Shown here piece after piece: positions 1-11,018 of a DNA stretch of 64,000 nucleotides. A program made the translations under genes and the position numbers. The stretch is taken from contig NC_087067.1 of the NCBI RefSeq assembly GCF_963678635.1, forward strand, positions 21,585,547 to 21,649,546, written 5' to 3'. The DNA comes from Symsagittifera roscoffensis (Eukaryota; Xenacoelomorpha; Acoela; Convolutidae). The stretch's first letter is position 1. Each line of letters opens with the position of its first letter. Under the pieces are notes generated by a model, which was given only the letters and a program-made list of their open reading frames with translations, was not told the DNA's origin and ran no database searches.

Positions 1-44
1 ATCTCAAGTTTTTTTACTGCTATTTCCTCGCAAACTCAGGTACA

Positions 45-390
45 CAATTAAACATAGCCATTAACGCTTTTTCAGTTTCGAGATCAATTTATGATTAAGA
101 CTTTCAAATAATAATCCAATGTGAGAAACTGAATTAACAAGTTATTTTTATTTCGCTGGAAAATCGAAATTTGAAATCACTCGAACGTAAAATTCGACCA
201 TGTTTTTGTGACCATTACACTTTCCTGTTCGATAGTGGAGTTTGGTGTCCCTTCAACAACTGAAGCAAGTGAGTTCAAAACAAATAGAAGTCAAACCAAG
301 AACAACCATTTTAGTGTAAGAAAAAACTTTTACCTGATAACAAAAATCATCAAGAACTATATACGAGTCTTTACTACATCCATCGGCGGT
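45..390 (+). repeat. Dispersed repeat family A, copy 1
   Basis: The copy starts near 'aacatagcca', passes through the family's conserved block (AT-rich, 'ttcgctggaaaatc', 'tgttcgatagtggag'), and ends in a block like 'caagaactatatacgagtc'. The same ordered blocks recur at 4430-4880, 6580-7045, 13430-13990, 14630-15095, 15135-15870 and 18060-18250. All copies share one orientation. The element class is unknown. Confidence 0.6.
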
Positions 391-583
391 GTATCGACAA
401 GCATGAAGCTCGAAAAGCATAGAAATTTTAAAATTGAAAATAGTATCGACATAAAAATCGAAAATAACATAAAAATCGAAACACAAACTGAATACAAAGA
501 AGCTGCGCCTCGGAAACACTACCAAGAAAACGACGAAAAAGCATAGAAATGAGCCTGGAATTGGTAAAATAAATTCTGCCAAA

Positions 584-655
584 CGACGGATTCAAACCTG
601 CGACCTAGAGATCAAGAATCTTACACCCTAACTTCTCAGCCACGGACGCTTTACA
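584..655 (-). repeat. tRNA-like (SINE-type) fragment
   Basis: Read on the minus strand this has an A-box-like TGGCTGAGAAG and a B-box-like GGTTTGAATCC at tRNA spacing. Acceptor and T stems do not pair cleanly, so it is a tRNA-derived repeat head or pseudo-tRNA, not a functional tRNA. It lies just upstream, in minus orientation, of dispersed repeat copy 1. Confidence 0.5.
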
Positions 656-2086
656 ATCGGCGGTAAACACTATCCTCAAATAAAACACAACAGATGCTAT
701 GGAATTTTTAACGCTACAGATTATGATTATAGCAAAGTGCCACCAAATGAGTACTTTTATGAGCGAGTTCAGTTTAAAAAATAAGGTTCAGACTAGTACA
801 CTAACGCTCGCAAGCTGGCTAGTGTACATATTGACAAAACTAAAAACATTTTACACAAAACATGTACATAAACCAAAGCTTTTTTCGACCCCCTCGCCAA
901 CAAAAGGGTCCCCCCTTGGTATTTTTATGATAACCATATTCTAGGACCAACTCTGAAATTTTTCTTAAGCAACCTTTGGTGCAAATATAACGCAATTTAT
1001 GGTCAGAAAAAGATTTAAATGCCCAAACACGGCACTTAGGGCCTTTTTTATTTTCCCTACGGTGTAGAAAGTTTTGTCAAAATAGGTTTTTTATAGTGTT
1101 CTGGAAGCGCATGGAAAATCTTTATGGTCGGCCAGTTTTTTCCTTTAAACTTTCAGTTTTATAAAAAAAACTTTCAACAAAGGCCATTTCCAAGGTTCTA
1201 AGGTTTAATTTTAGCTTTTCTTCCCACACCCTGCACAAAAAACGACAAACTTGAAAAAAAATAAAATAACGAGTTTTATTTTTTTTTGATTTTTACAATA
1301 ACTGTAACTAACTTTCCCAGCTACTTTCACAGCAACCGAATACTCATACTGGTCCAACCGCTTTAAGTAGGCAGGAACTATCGACTAGTATATATTTTCT
1401 CCGGCTAATTTTGATCATCAAAGAAAGCTCGTAGGCAAGAGAGATCATATAATGATTCGGACTTTTTTAAAATATCAAAAAGCAGTGACGAGAAAAACTG
1501 ATCGGAATAGTTCCGTTCTTCAGACTAATGATTTTCAGACAGTAAATTCTAGGCTGAGTTTCTAATCTAATTCTGGTAATTTTCAAAAATCTAACAAAAA
1601 TCAGATTTTTTTTTTGATTTGCTAGCGGTTGAAGTATCTTTTACTGAACTAAAACAGAACTATCGAGCGATCATTAACAGCGAGACCTCGCCCCGATTTA
1701 TGGGAAAACGTAGAAAAGGGTTGATATGCGTTCAAAAGATCAATGACTTGAGATCAAATTGGATACAGAAAAACTTTTAAAAGGTTTTTTTTAAACCAGA
1801 ATCTCGACAACAAAATACTCAATTTGATACCTCACTTTTTATGGGACAAGAACGGCCAAAATTGCTCGCAAGCGCCAATTGGCGACATTTAAAAAATATT
1901 AGTTCCAATGCAATTTAGCCTCCTTTAAATGCTTGGTAAGTCCATGAAACGTTTGAGATCAAATTTGTTGCTCAGGATCAAAGGCAGAAGACGGTTTGGT
2001 TGCTGGTCGCTGGCAAATATATTAATTTTGATTAATATTGCAATTAAGTACGCCCCAATAAGTGTCTAAACTTCATTCTAACTCAC

Positions 2087-2353
2087 CGCCCGTATTAGAT
2101 AGGGGGTTGATCTGGAAACTAGTTATGGTCACCATGAATTTATCATAGTCCGGGGGTCCAACAATCCTCCAGTGGCACCTCAGATCTGCATTCATCCTGG
2201 TTGACGAATGGCCGGACGGGCCAGGAGCTGACTCCTTCAGTGCAACTTCAGTCGAGGATGCGTCTTTTGACTTTTTCTCTACACTCTCCGAACCTCCGGG
2301 AGGTAACCTGAAGCCTTGGCCGAATGCATTGGTGTTGTTGAACTCTCCACAAT
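2087..2353 (-). CDS. CUB-domain protein, exon 5 (start of CUB domain 3)
   Basis: On the minus strand an acceptor (TTTTTAG, ending 2354) opens an 89-codon exon closed by a donor GTGAGT at 2086-2081. Two leading bases complete a codon from the exon ending at 7828. The protein starts with Cys-Gly-Glu-Phe, as CUB domains do. A Ser/Lys-rich insert of about 40 residues follows, then 'LRCHWRIVGPP' and a beta strand ending near 'TITSFQI', matching the C-x-W-x-I core of a CUB domain. The exon ends in phase 1. The second half of the domain must lie left of the window or in an exon I could not find. CUB domains are extracellular protein- or ligand-binding modules. Confidence 0.72.
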
Positions 2354-4429
2354 CTAAAAAAGTTAGTGCGCTAATTGAACAGTTAAATCAGGAGTAGAAA
2401 ATAATAATAGCAGGAAAGCACCAATCTACGTGTTGTCAAGCTTTAAACAGAATCTCTTGTCATTTTTCCCGTTTAGTCCAATAGTTTCATCACTTTTTTC
2501 AGATTCTAACTTCTTCTAAATCAAGTTTCTTCTTTTCTTACAAACATAATTGGTAGAGTAAAAAATTTAAGGCGGCTCTTGGCTTTTATAAATAAGTTTT
2601 AAGCATCAAGCTCAATTTATTTTTGATTGTTTATGCTTACGTTAAATATAGACTTCAACAACATTGTAATCGCGATAGTCTTCATCATGAGACAAACGTC
2701 ATTAAAAAACCAAAAATGGTGAAACTCGTCAACATTAAACGGCAAAAAAGCAAGTGTGCTTTTTTATATCTAGTTAACAATTTATAAAATAAATTATCAC
2801 GACTAATTGATGAAATCATAAATGCTGAAGTCAACTTTAAATCGGATTTGCAAAAATTATAAAATGCAATCCAATTTAAGATGATGTGCAATTATCAGTG
2901 ATTATTTTCTTCAAAAAAAAATGATTTTATGAAACACATGATTTAAAAAAATGAAATTGTTTTCGTTTCCCTCAACTCAGAGGTCGGAATGTACTCAAGA
3001 TGTAGCTTTTGATTTTAGAGGGCGGAGCTTTTGGTTTTATTGCCAAAATGACAGCTCAGCTGACAAAAAAGCAGGCACCAGCTGAAAATAACGTCCTCTG
3101 AAGATCTCACCATGATTATTAATAATTTAAATAATTTTACTGTGACGGAAGAGAATTCATTTTGAAAAAATTGGATTTTCACTTCATTTGATTTATTTTC
3201 GAATTCATTCACTTTTCTTTTCCCCTGTAACTAGGTTGAATTTAATAGCTTATCGCTCCACCCTCAATAAAGAGAGTTACTTCAAATCAATAGACCGTCT
3301 CATTCAAATTTTCAAATTGCTCATATCATTGATAAATCACTATCTACCAACCGAACAAAAGGTTTCTCGGAGCGATGCAAGATAGAGAAATCCAATTTGA
3401 GGCTACCTGGAACGGAAATAAAAATGGAGATATATGGAAAATAAGTGGCTAGAAACCCGATGCTGTCTACAGCTAATACCAAATATTTCTACGTGGTACT
3501 ATTACCATTTAGCTACGTAAGCATTAGTCTGTCCTTCTATGCTTGCCTGGAAAATAATCTGCTTGCCTAGTTCGAGTGAACTGTTTGTTCGAAAAGAGAA
3601 CAAGGAGTGAAAAAATAGGAGAAACTTGTGAAGTACATGTGAAGAAAAATAGAACAAGCCGATATTTCTACGTTATATGGGAGCATTCACGTTATTGAAC
3701 AAAATGCGATCGACAAGCTGTCTCAAGAAAAAACAGGATAAGAATTCTGAAGAGCTTAATCAAACTTAATCCTCACAAAACAAAGACGCGAACCAAATAA
3801 TTATTCTCAAGGTGATGGGATATCAAAAGCAATCTCAATAACATGAATAATACGATTGTTACGAAAAGATAATGTTTCTGCTACTTTTTCAGAGAAGAGG
3901 CATTTCGCAAAAATGAACACTAATTAGAAGCGATGCGTACAAAATTTCGTAAAAACTACGGCATAAACAGCCACTAAACAGTCTTTATTTTCCACGCAAA
4001 CTCAGGTGCCACAAATAATTCGGACTGGGTTGAGTGATATATCAAATAAAAGTCCTTTCAGTGGTGATTCGAACCACATTGAAAAATTTCCAAAAAAATC
4101 TCCAGTGTCGAGAAAAACTGGATTGAAATTTTTTATTTTCTGTCTTAATTCGAGTGCATAAAGCGAGCGAGCAGTCTTATTTTAATTACTTAAAAGCTTG
4201 CAATAGCTTAAATTAAGACGTAAAAACTTATGTTTACTTGAGTAACGTTAGTTTACTTTGAGTATTTAAGCGTCTTAGTAACAGCCTATTCTTGTTCTTA
4301 TTTCAAATTGATGCACATAGAAAAGCAAAAATCTGAAGCTTTAAGAGAACGAGCAATTTATTGATTTCTCTCCTGAATAATAGAAGATTGTAGAGAAAAA
4401 TTGAAAAAAGTCGTAAACAAAAATTTCAA

Positions 4430-4880
4430 ATTATGCTAGAACAGCCAACTGACAGTTGAAAAAGAGTATTGAACGTAAGCAAACAAAAAAACTGACTTGT
4501 TTTTTCAAAAACCTTCAACTTTTGAATTTTGAAGAAAGAATTAGCTGGCCTTAAGGCTCTTGAACTTGTAGAACAATTTACGATGGACACGTTTTTTTGT
4601 TAAAGTTAACTCATTTAAGAAAACTGGATCAATACGCAAAACTGTTATTTCGCTGGGAAATCTGACAATTAATTTTCAATTTCGAAATTAGAAATCGATC
4701 ACGTTTTTCGTGACCTTTACACTTTTGCTGTTCGATAGTGGAGATTGCCTTCCTTTTAACAATGGAAATGAGCATGAACAACAAAAATTGAGCATGAACA
4801 ATTTTTAAGAATTTTTCCTGAAACAAAAAAAATCAGCAAGACCTATATATGAGTACTCACTACGTTCATTACTCTTCTAG
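4430..4880 (+). repeat. Dispersed repeat family A, copy 2
   Basis: This is one of the most complete copies. Blocks in order are 'acagccaactgacagttga', 'gaaaactggatcaat', 'ttatttcgctgggaaatc', 'atcacgtttttcgtgac', 'gttcgatagtggag' and a 3' block 'caagacctatatatgagta'. 'atcacgttt..cgtgac' is a small inverted repeat kept in several copies. Confidence 0.7.
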
Positions 4881-6579
4881 AACACGAAAAATTTTCGATT
4901 ACAAAGCTTCCAAAAAATCTCAATTATTCATTACAAACTGAGCGAATTCATTACAAACAAGGCAATTTTATTACTAACTGAGCGAAGCAGATAGGTGCAA
5001 AGATTTTCTCAGTTATCTGATGAACAACAGCGTGAAAACTTCAATGGCTCTCCCAAGTGTAAAAAGTAAATGCTGTGGTAACCAAGCGGACAAAACCTTA
5101 GCAAACACACGATGAGCAAAAGTAAGATCAAAGTTAAGAAAATCTGCAGAAAAAATTCTAAGCAACCTTAGTTAAACACTTAATAAATCGTTTGCAAGCT
5201 ATGTCGACAAAAATATGATAAATAAAGTTTTTTCGTATAGATATCAGACAACTTTCGATTCAAAATGATCTAAGTCCAACAATTACGTTGTGCATTAAAT
5301 ATACGGATGGAATTAAATTTAAAAAATCGCGGCAGTAGGGATCATCCAATTCCTTTGGCATACCGGTCAATTAGTCGGAATAAGGAAAGCATATGGACAC
5401 TTAGGCAAACCGGAGCTTCGCGCCACTAGTGAAAAAAAACTCCTAACTTTCATTAAATTGTGCAGAAGTTCAATACGGGGAAACAGGCCAGTTAAAAATT
5501 CAGTTTTGAATTAAGTAATTAGTATGTAAAAAAAAGAAAGCACCAAAAAGACACGAAGATCATAATGTGAAGATCAAGCATTATTCACCTTTTAGCTTTT
5601 GAGTTTGAGCAACGTGAAAGATGTTCAAAACAGCTTCCTCCGAAACTATTTCGCGCCATTAAGTTTCGATCAGATAAGTAGAGAACGCGTTCGAAGCAAT
5701 TGCCACCATCCATAACGACCCAATCTAAATACTTGACCGAATATAAAAATCCATTAACGACTGAACGAAGCATCTTTTCATTCTGATTTTTGCAGTTTGC
5801 AAAATTCACACACGATCAAGATTAACACTTGACTTAAGCACACGAATCAATTGAGCTTAAAAAAGCAATAAATTTTATCGACCTTTTCGAACATATCATA
5901 CAAATCTTCTCAACTTTAAATCATAAGACCTCATAAGACAAAACGACTACTGGTAATGTTATCTAGACTGATTTTAAAGGAAAAAAAACAATAAATATGG
6001 ATTCTTAGTGCGATTGAATTTTAAGATGGTCGGCGGAACAAAACTAAATCAAACAAAAACGGACGGAGCGAATTCCAAACATTTTTACCAGATGGTTATT
6101 GTGTTTTGATCTTTTTGTTTGTCATACCGACCCCGTAAGATGTAATCGAGAACAATATACCTCCTTTGGAGTTGCAAATGAAAAAAGAGGCGTCCAGCAT
6201 TTTTCTAGCCTGACGGCTCAACTTGTTACAGCCTGTCACAATGAAGCGCCAGACTTTCGTATGAAGTTCCCATGCTTTTGAAGGAAAACAAATATTGGAC
6301 AGAACCGGATGTAGCTGAACAAACTCAATTTTCAGTAGACTCAAAGGAGGAGACTTACCTTCATCTTTGCAAAACGCAGTTTTACAGTTAAATTTAAATT
6401 TAGTACACTTTTGCAAAAAAAAGTCGCCAATATTTTGGAAAATCTGTTTGCTAAAAGATAGACTAACCGCTCGATATACAGAAAAAAGGGTTCTTTCAAT
6501 TGGCTAACCGTAACACTATTACACGGAGACAAAGGAGAGCTTCGCACCGTAACATTATTACACGAAGGCTAATTTAATA

Positions 6580-7045
6580 CAATTTAAACATAGCCAATCG
6601 AAGTTTGGAAAAGAGTAATGAACGCAAGTAAACATAAAAAAAATACTGACTTTCTTGAAAAACTTTCGAATTTCAAAGAAAAAATAGATGCCCTTTAAGC
6701 TCTTTGAATTTCTAAAACAATTTATGATTGGCGCTTTATTGATAACATGAACCCAACTTGAGAAAACTGGATCAATAGGTAAAGTTTTTATTCCGCTGGA
6801 AAATCTTTAAAATAAATTCCATTTTCGAAGCTAGAAATGGTTCACGTTTTTCGCGCCATTTCTACGTTCGTATGTGGAGAGTGCTATTTACGTCCCTTTC
6901 AGCAGATGAATTTCACTTGATTTCAAAAAATGCATTATACCTAAGTGCATAAAAATTTTAAGACTTTTTCCTGAAAAAAACAAAAAAAAAAATCAGTAAG
7001 ACCTATATAAGAGTCTTCACTACGTTCATTACTCTTAAACACATA
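6580..7045 (+). repeat. Dispersed repeat family A, copy 3
   Basis: The block order matches copy 2, including 'gagaaaactggatcaatag', 'ttccgctggaaaatc', 'ttcacgtttttcgcg' and 'tcagtaagacctatataag'. The tail motif shared with other repeats (6518-6550, 'cacggagac..gagcttcgcacc') directly abuts its left end, which suggests the two are parts of one longer element. Confidence 0.65.
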
Positions 7046-7414
7046 CTCCTGCAAGCGAAAAAAGTCTCGCACTAAATAAGCGTAAAACGAAAATTTTTCT
7101 CGACAAACTTTTTGGATACTTTCGTTACGACCACAAAATGGAAGGAACTATGGCCTAGTGTCTGTTTTTTTCCCGCCGATTTTGAATACCTCGAAAAAGC
7201 TCACAAGGTCTCAAATGTTTTTTTTTCAGTTTCAGAAGACGTTACATTAACGCAGGCAGCGCATTAATCGGAGGCCGACCTGCAATATTTTACAGTTTTA
7301 ACATTATACACATAGGCGAAGCTGCACTTTGCAAACACGAGCGATAAAACCACAAAAAGTAGCTCTAGAAAGAGTAACAAAATAGAATAAGGAAAGACTA
7401 ATTAGAAAATTGTG

Positions 7415-7472
7415 AGTTGCCTGAATCGAACTCACGTCCTTTAATTGCCTACGGCTGCGCCATGGTCGCTTG
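7415..7472 (-). repeat. tRNA-like (SINE-type) fragment
   Basis: The minus strand reads an A-box-like TGGCGCAGCCG and a B-box-like AGTTCGATTCA. Cloverleaf pairing is incomplete, so I call it a tRNA-derived repeat head rather than a tRNA gene. Confidence 0.5.
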
Positions 7473-7827
7473 ATAAAATTCAAACACTAGCCACCAATAA
7501 ACCAGATCCAAAAAATAATGCTATTGCAGCTGTAAACCAGTTATAAAGCTAACAAATGAGCCACCAAATGAATTGACTTCGCAATATGACACTATCTCTG
7601 CTTGTGTATCCAGCTATTAATGAACACTCATTCGTGCAATTTTTGAATTACTTTAATAGCCCTTTCAGAAAAAAAAATAACAAAAATTTGGACAAATGAA
7701 AAGGCTTGTTTTTTTTCGAGTTTTCAAGTCATTTCGAATTTTTGTCTCCAATCAGTTTTTTCGGAACATTCTCTGCTACTTGCAGCCAGCTATTTTGGTT
7801 GTATTTATAAAGCCAACTAAAACTGAC

Positions 7828-8032
7828 CTAGATGTTTGTGTCCGGTTACATTGCGATTGAAGAATGTGTAGCTTATATTGAATCCATTCCCATAATCCGC
7901 CACTGATCCCGAGCTTATAGACAAAAAGGCTACAGTTACAATCCTTCCCGTGAAGTAGATGTCTTCTGGGAAGTTCCTGTCGCAGAGAACTGAGTACCAA
8001 GTGTCCGACAACTGGGGAGGTCCGTGGAATAT
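7828..8032 (-). CDS. CUB-domain protein, exon 4 (second half of CUB domain 2)
   Basis: The exon runs from acceptor TTTAG (ending 8033) to donor GTCAGT at 7827-7822 and codes for 68 codons plus one base. It enters in phase 0, which fits exon 3, and leaves in phase 1, which fits exon 5. The peptide has the late-CUB pattern: 'IFHGPP' (the usual V-Y-D-G position), a Cys, 'IYFTGRIVTVAF', then a glycine-rich turn and 'GFNISYTF', the canonical closing strand. An Asn-Val-Thr glycosylation sequon and the linker to CUB 3 follow. Similarity to the family is by pattern only; no search was run. Confidence 0.75.
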
Positions 8033-9129
8033 CTAAACAATTGAACCCGTTCGGACTATTTACTTAGCCAAAAACCATTTGAAATTAAGGTAATTCGTCT
8101 AAAAATATCCGGACAACTCAGCCACAGACACTTCAGCCAAATTTGACGTTAAGGCCATTTTAGTTTGAAAAGTAACAAATGAATCATGCCAAGTTTGAAA
8201 TTCAGCCAGTTTTTAAGTTAAGGTCAATTAAATTTGAAAATTAACAGAAAAAAATGATGACCCTGAGTTAAGAAACTTAGGGTAATTTGAGACAGTTCAG
8301 TCAGATCTTTCCAAACACTTCAGCCATCGAAAACAGAGATACTTCGATATTTTAGCTTGAACTTTACGTCGCAATTTAACTACTCTGCCTTCAGGGCAAA
8401 TTTCCGTATTGCATTGTTTTTTTAAAGACCTTCCCATTTTGAATTGACCAAAAGTTCTCTGTCATAAAGAACACTGCTTGTTAGAAATGTATGATCAGCC
8501 TTTAATGAAATCATTAAATCTGAAAAACTGTATTTTTCACCTTCACGGAACCATTTTCAGTGGTACTTAATCATCTATAGCCGTTTGATTTAGCAACTGT
8601 ATCAAAGTTATTGAACCTTTCATCTAAATTTCAATCTGGCGCACAGAATTTAAATTGTAGGCGAATTTCAATCTGGCACACAGACATCACATTGTATGCG
8701 ACGGCTCGAAAAGCATCTAGGCCTTCAAATGCCTCCAATTTTTCAAGTATCATTAAATTTTCCGGTTCCAATAAGTAAAGGCCTGAGTGAGATTAAAAAC
8801 CGAAATCATGAACCGATATTAAAACTAGCAGACGTGAAACTTAGCATACAGACTTTTCTACGCAGTAACGGAAAAACTTATTCAAAGCAGCCAAAATTTT
8901 TGGCCGATTTCTTCAAAAATTAGCCTGCTGTGTAAAAATTTTGTCATGTCAACATAGGATCTTCGCAGGGTTATGGAAGAAAGCTCGGAAACCTATTTGC
9001 TCTACCCAAAAAATATCCACAGAATTTTTGCGACTAAATTGGTCGCCGCTACACTGTACAGCCAGCTTGTTTTATTGTCTGATAACACCACCATTATGTC
9101 GAACAAATAACGAAGTCAATAACCCTTAC
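8033..9129. other. Intron of the CUB gene with short tandem repeats
   Basis: This intron of about 1.1 kb carries two imperfect tandem duplications. One has a unit near 70 bp, starting at 8132 and 8202, each beginning 'ttcagcca' and containing 'gttaagg'. The other, at about 8629-8690, has two copies of 'aatttcaatctggc.cacaga' 37 bp apart. No coding content is visible. Confidence 0.55.
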
Positions 9130-9359
9130 ATTAATGAAAGCAGTCGGGCAGAACCCCACCATCTGTGGCGGCTTGAGATACATGTCATTGAACTTGAGTC
9201 TCAAAGTAGTTCCAGGTCTGTTGTTCACAAACATCCACAACCTCATTCCTCTAGGTCCCTCCGTATAAGATCCAGCTGGGAACTGGTCACTGCTTATCAG
9301 GTGTCCAGACTGCAGTCCAGAGAAACCCTCGTCCACAGAAATTATCTCAGTTGTCCTTT
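9130..9359 (-). CDS. CUB-domain protein, exon 3 (first half of CUB domain 2)
   Basis: The exon runs from acceptor GTTTTAG (ending 9360) to donor GTAAGG at 9129 and codes for 76 codons after two leading bases (entry phase 1, exit phase 0). It contains 'GHLISSDQFPAGSY', matching the CUB 'G-x-I-x-S-P-x-[FY]-P-x-x-Y' opening. An aromatic strand 'MRLWMFV' follows, then 'TTLRLKFNDMYL' (the L-x-F-x-D core) and a Cys-Pro just before the splice site. The splice point in mid-domain is shared with CUB 1, where exons 1 and 2 also meet inside the domain. The Cys usually found at the domain start is not obvious. Confidence 0.75.
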
Positions 9360-9752
9360 CTAAAACATCAAAAACACCCAAATTATCAAAAACAGGCAAT
9401 TTCATTCTTATGCTACTGAGTTACAAATCTATCCTTTAAGAGTAAAATCCGAATGGTTTTTGACATACTTCGAAGTTAGTATTAATTTGATGAGCTCAGA
9501 ATTAGGTGGTAAAAGGGTTTTCGTCTTCGGCACTCATGGTAAACTTAGCCGCCGCTGGCCCCTTTTTCACTTTCTTGCCCAAGCAAGTCAAACTATTTTT
9601 ATTAGTAAACTATTCCTGCTTGCCAACTGTTTACGTCTTATGTCCCTTTCTAACTATTGAATGATCGTTTAAGCAGGCTTCACCATCCTTGCTTTGCTAC
9701 GAAAGAAGTCATGGTAAACTTTAATTGGAAACCATCAAACTGCTTGGTTTGA

Positions 9753-9820
9753 TTGGAGGAGCGGCGGTAATGTCTGCGCCTCTCAGTCAAAAGATCGGTG
9801 GTTCAAGTCCCATCATGATC
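9753..9820 (+). repeat. tRNA-like (SINE-type) fragment
   Basis: The plus strand contains a B-box GGTGGTTCAAGTCCC preceded by an anticodon-arm-like 'gcctctcagtcaaaagatc', as in tRNA-derived SINE heads. The A-box side is degraded. The flanking 'caagcaagcaagcaa' may be its tail. Confidence 0.45.
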
Positions 9821-10959
9821 GACTCTCCTCGTCCGAGGGCAGCGAAACATTTCATAGCATGGAAAAATTCTCAAGCAAGCAAGCAACACAGCTATTATGC
9901 TAGTCCTTTCCCGCGTGGTTAAATAGTCTTAAATCACCTTAACTTGAACTAAATTAGCGACCTGCTAAATTTCACTTTAAAGATTTCATCAACCACGACT
10001 GTTGTCACGCTAACAAAAATTGATCGGGTTTCAATAAACCTAGCACCAGAATGCGAACTACTAACTAGCGAATGAGAAGTCTTTTCAGTTAACATCAAGC
10101 TCTTCTGTAAATCTCAAAAGCACCAAGCTCCTGAAAACTCTGATTAGGAAACCTTTAATATAACCTCTCTCGCTTGATCAAAGACACAAAATTACAGCAT
10201 GCTATTGAAATGAGATTTTCAAAAGCTTTTTCAGCTTTGATGCATTTAAGTTGGGGCTTTTAAGGTTTGGTTCTGGAGCCCCAAACCACCCCACAAGACC
10301 GATTAGCACTCGATATTACTCTATTTGAACCCACCAGTGGTTAATTCGAATTAAATTTTTGGTGTTATAGAGCGATTTAGATAATTTAATTCCAGCTTCT
10401 TCAATAGTAACAATCTAGATGGAAACATTAAGCCTCTTCTTCGTTGAATTATAACTTAGATCGTAAATTTAACGCTAAAATTTCAAGCAGTTGTCATCTA
10501 TCATTAATTTTATACATCATTTCTTGCAGCAAGGGGAATACTCCACAACACACTGAGTCGACATATTGTTGTATAAATCCATTAAATTCCAACTTCAAGT
10601 CCATTGGAATGCAATTTCAGAATACTGTCTCAAATAAAAGTTCATTTTTTGAACTCCTTTAAAAAAAACAGTATCTATACCACACATTACATGGTATGAA
10701 CATGCATATGGCCTGGAACAGAGAGTATTGAATATAATATACTGTTTTATATGTTTGGTCAAAATAATCAAACATATATCACTTTAAAAAATGATGGCTA
10801 ACAAGACATAAATAAATCATGACGTGTAATTAAAAAGCATGCGCATATAAGGTGGTGTTTTTACTGTCATTAACCCCATCACATAATAAAGATACCATCA
10901 CACGATGTTTTTCACTAAAATTTGTGCATGGCGCATCGTAGGTAATAATAATTCAGAGA

Positions 10960-11018
10960 CCCCTCCCCTCTCCCCTCTCCCTCTCCCCTCAACCCCCCCC
11001 CCCCCCCCCCCCCCCCCC
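10960..11018 (+). repeat. Polypyrimidine tract ending in C26
   Basis: Repeated CCCCTCT-type units run into 26 consecutive C residues (10993-11018). The opposite strand is a polypurine/poly-G tract able to form G-quadruplex or triplex DNA. It lies deep in an intron, and the exact C count may reflect sequencing error. Confidence 0.85.

Larger units (their letters stand above)
1..2086. other. Intron of the CUB gene (continues off the window)
   Basis: This is the sequence downstream of the last visible CUB exon on the minus strand. I find no further CUB half-domain in either strand. It holds one copy of the dispersed repeat (45-390) and one tRNA-like fragment (584-655). The remainder is AT-rich with homopolymer runs and no supportable coding sequence. 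Confidence 0.5.
2354..7827. other. Intron of the CUB gene
   Basis: This is a 5.5 kb intron between exons 4 and 5. It contains dispersed repeat copies at 4430-4880 and 6580-7045, a tail-motif copy at 6518-6550 and a tRNA-like fragment at 7415-7472. No other coding signal is visible; open frames here are short and low-complexity. Confidence 0.6.

Noticed and set aside
253-582. Phe/Val-rich 109-residue frame
   Set aside because: Antisense of AT-rich repeat sequence with low complexity; similar frames occur in each family A copy.
584-655. A functional tRNA gene
   Set aside because: A and B boxes are present, but the acceptor and T stems do not pair; the same holds for the other tRNA-like pieces.
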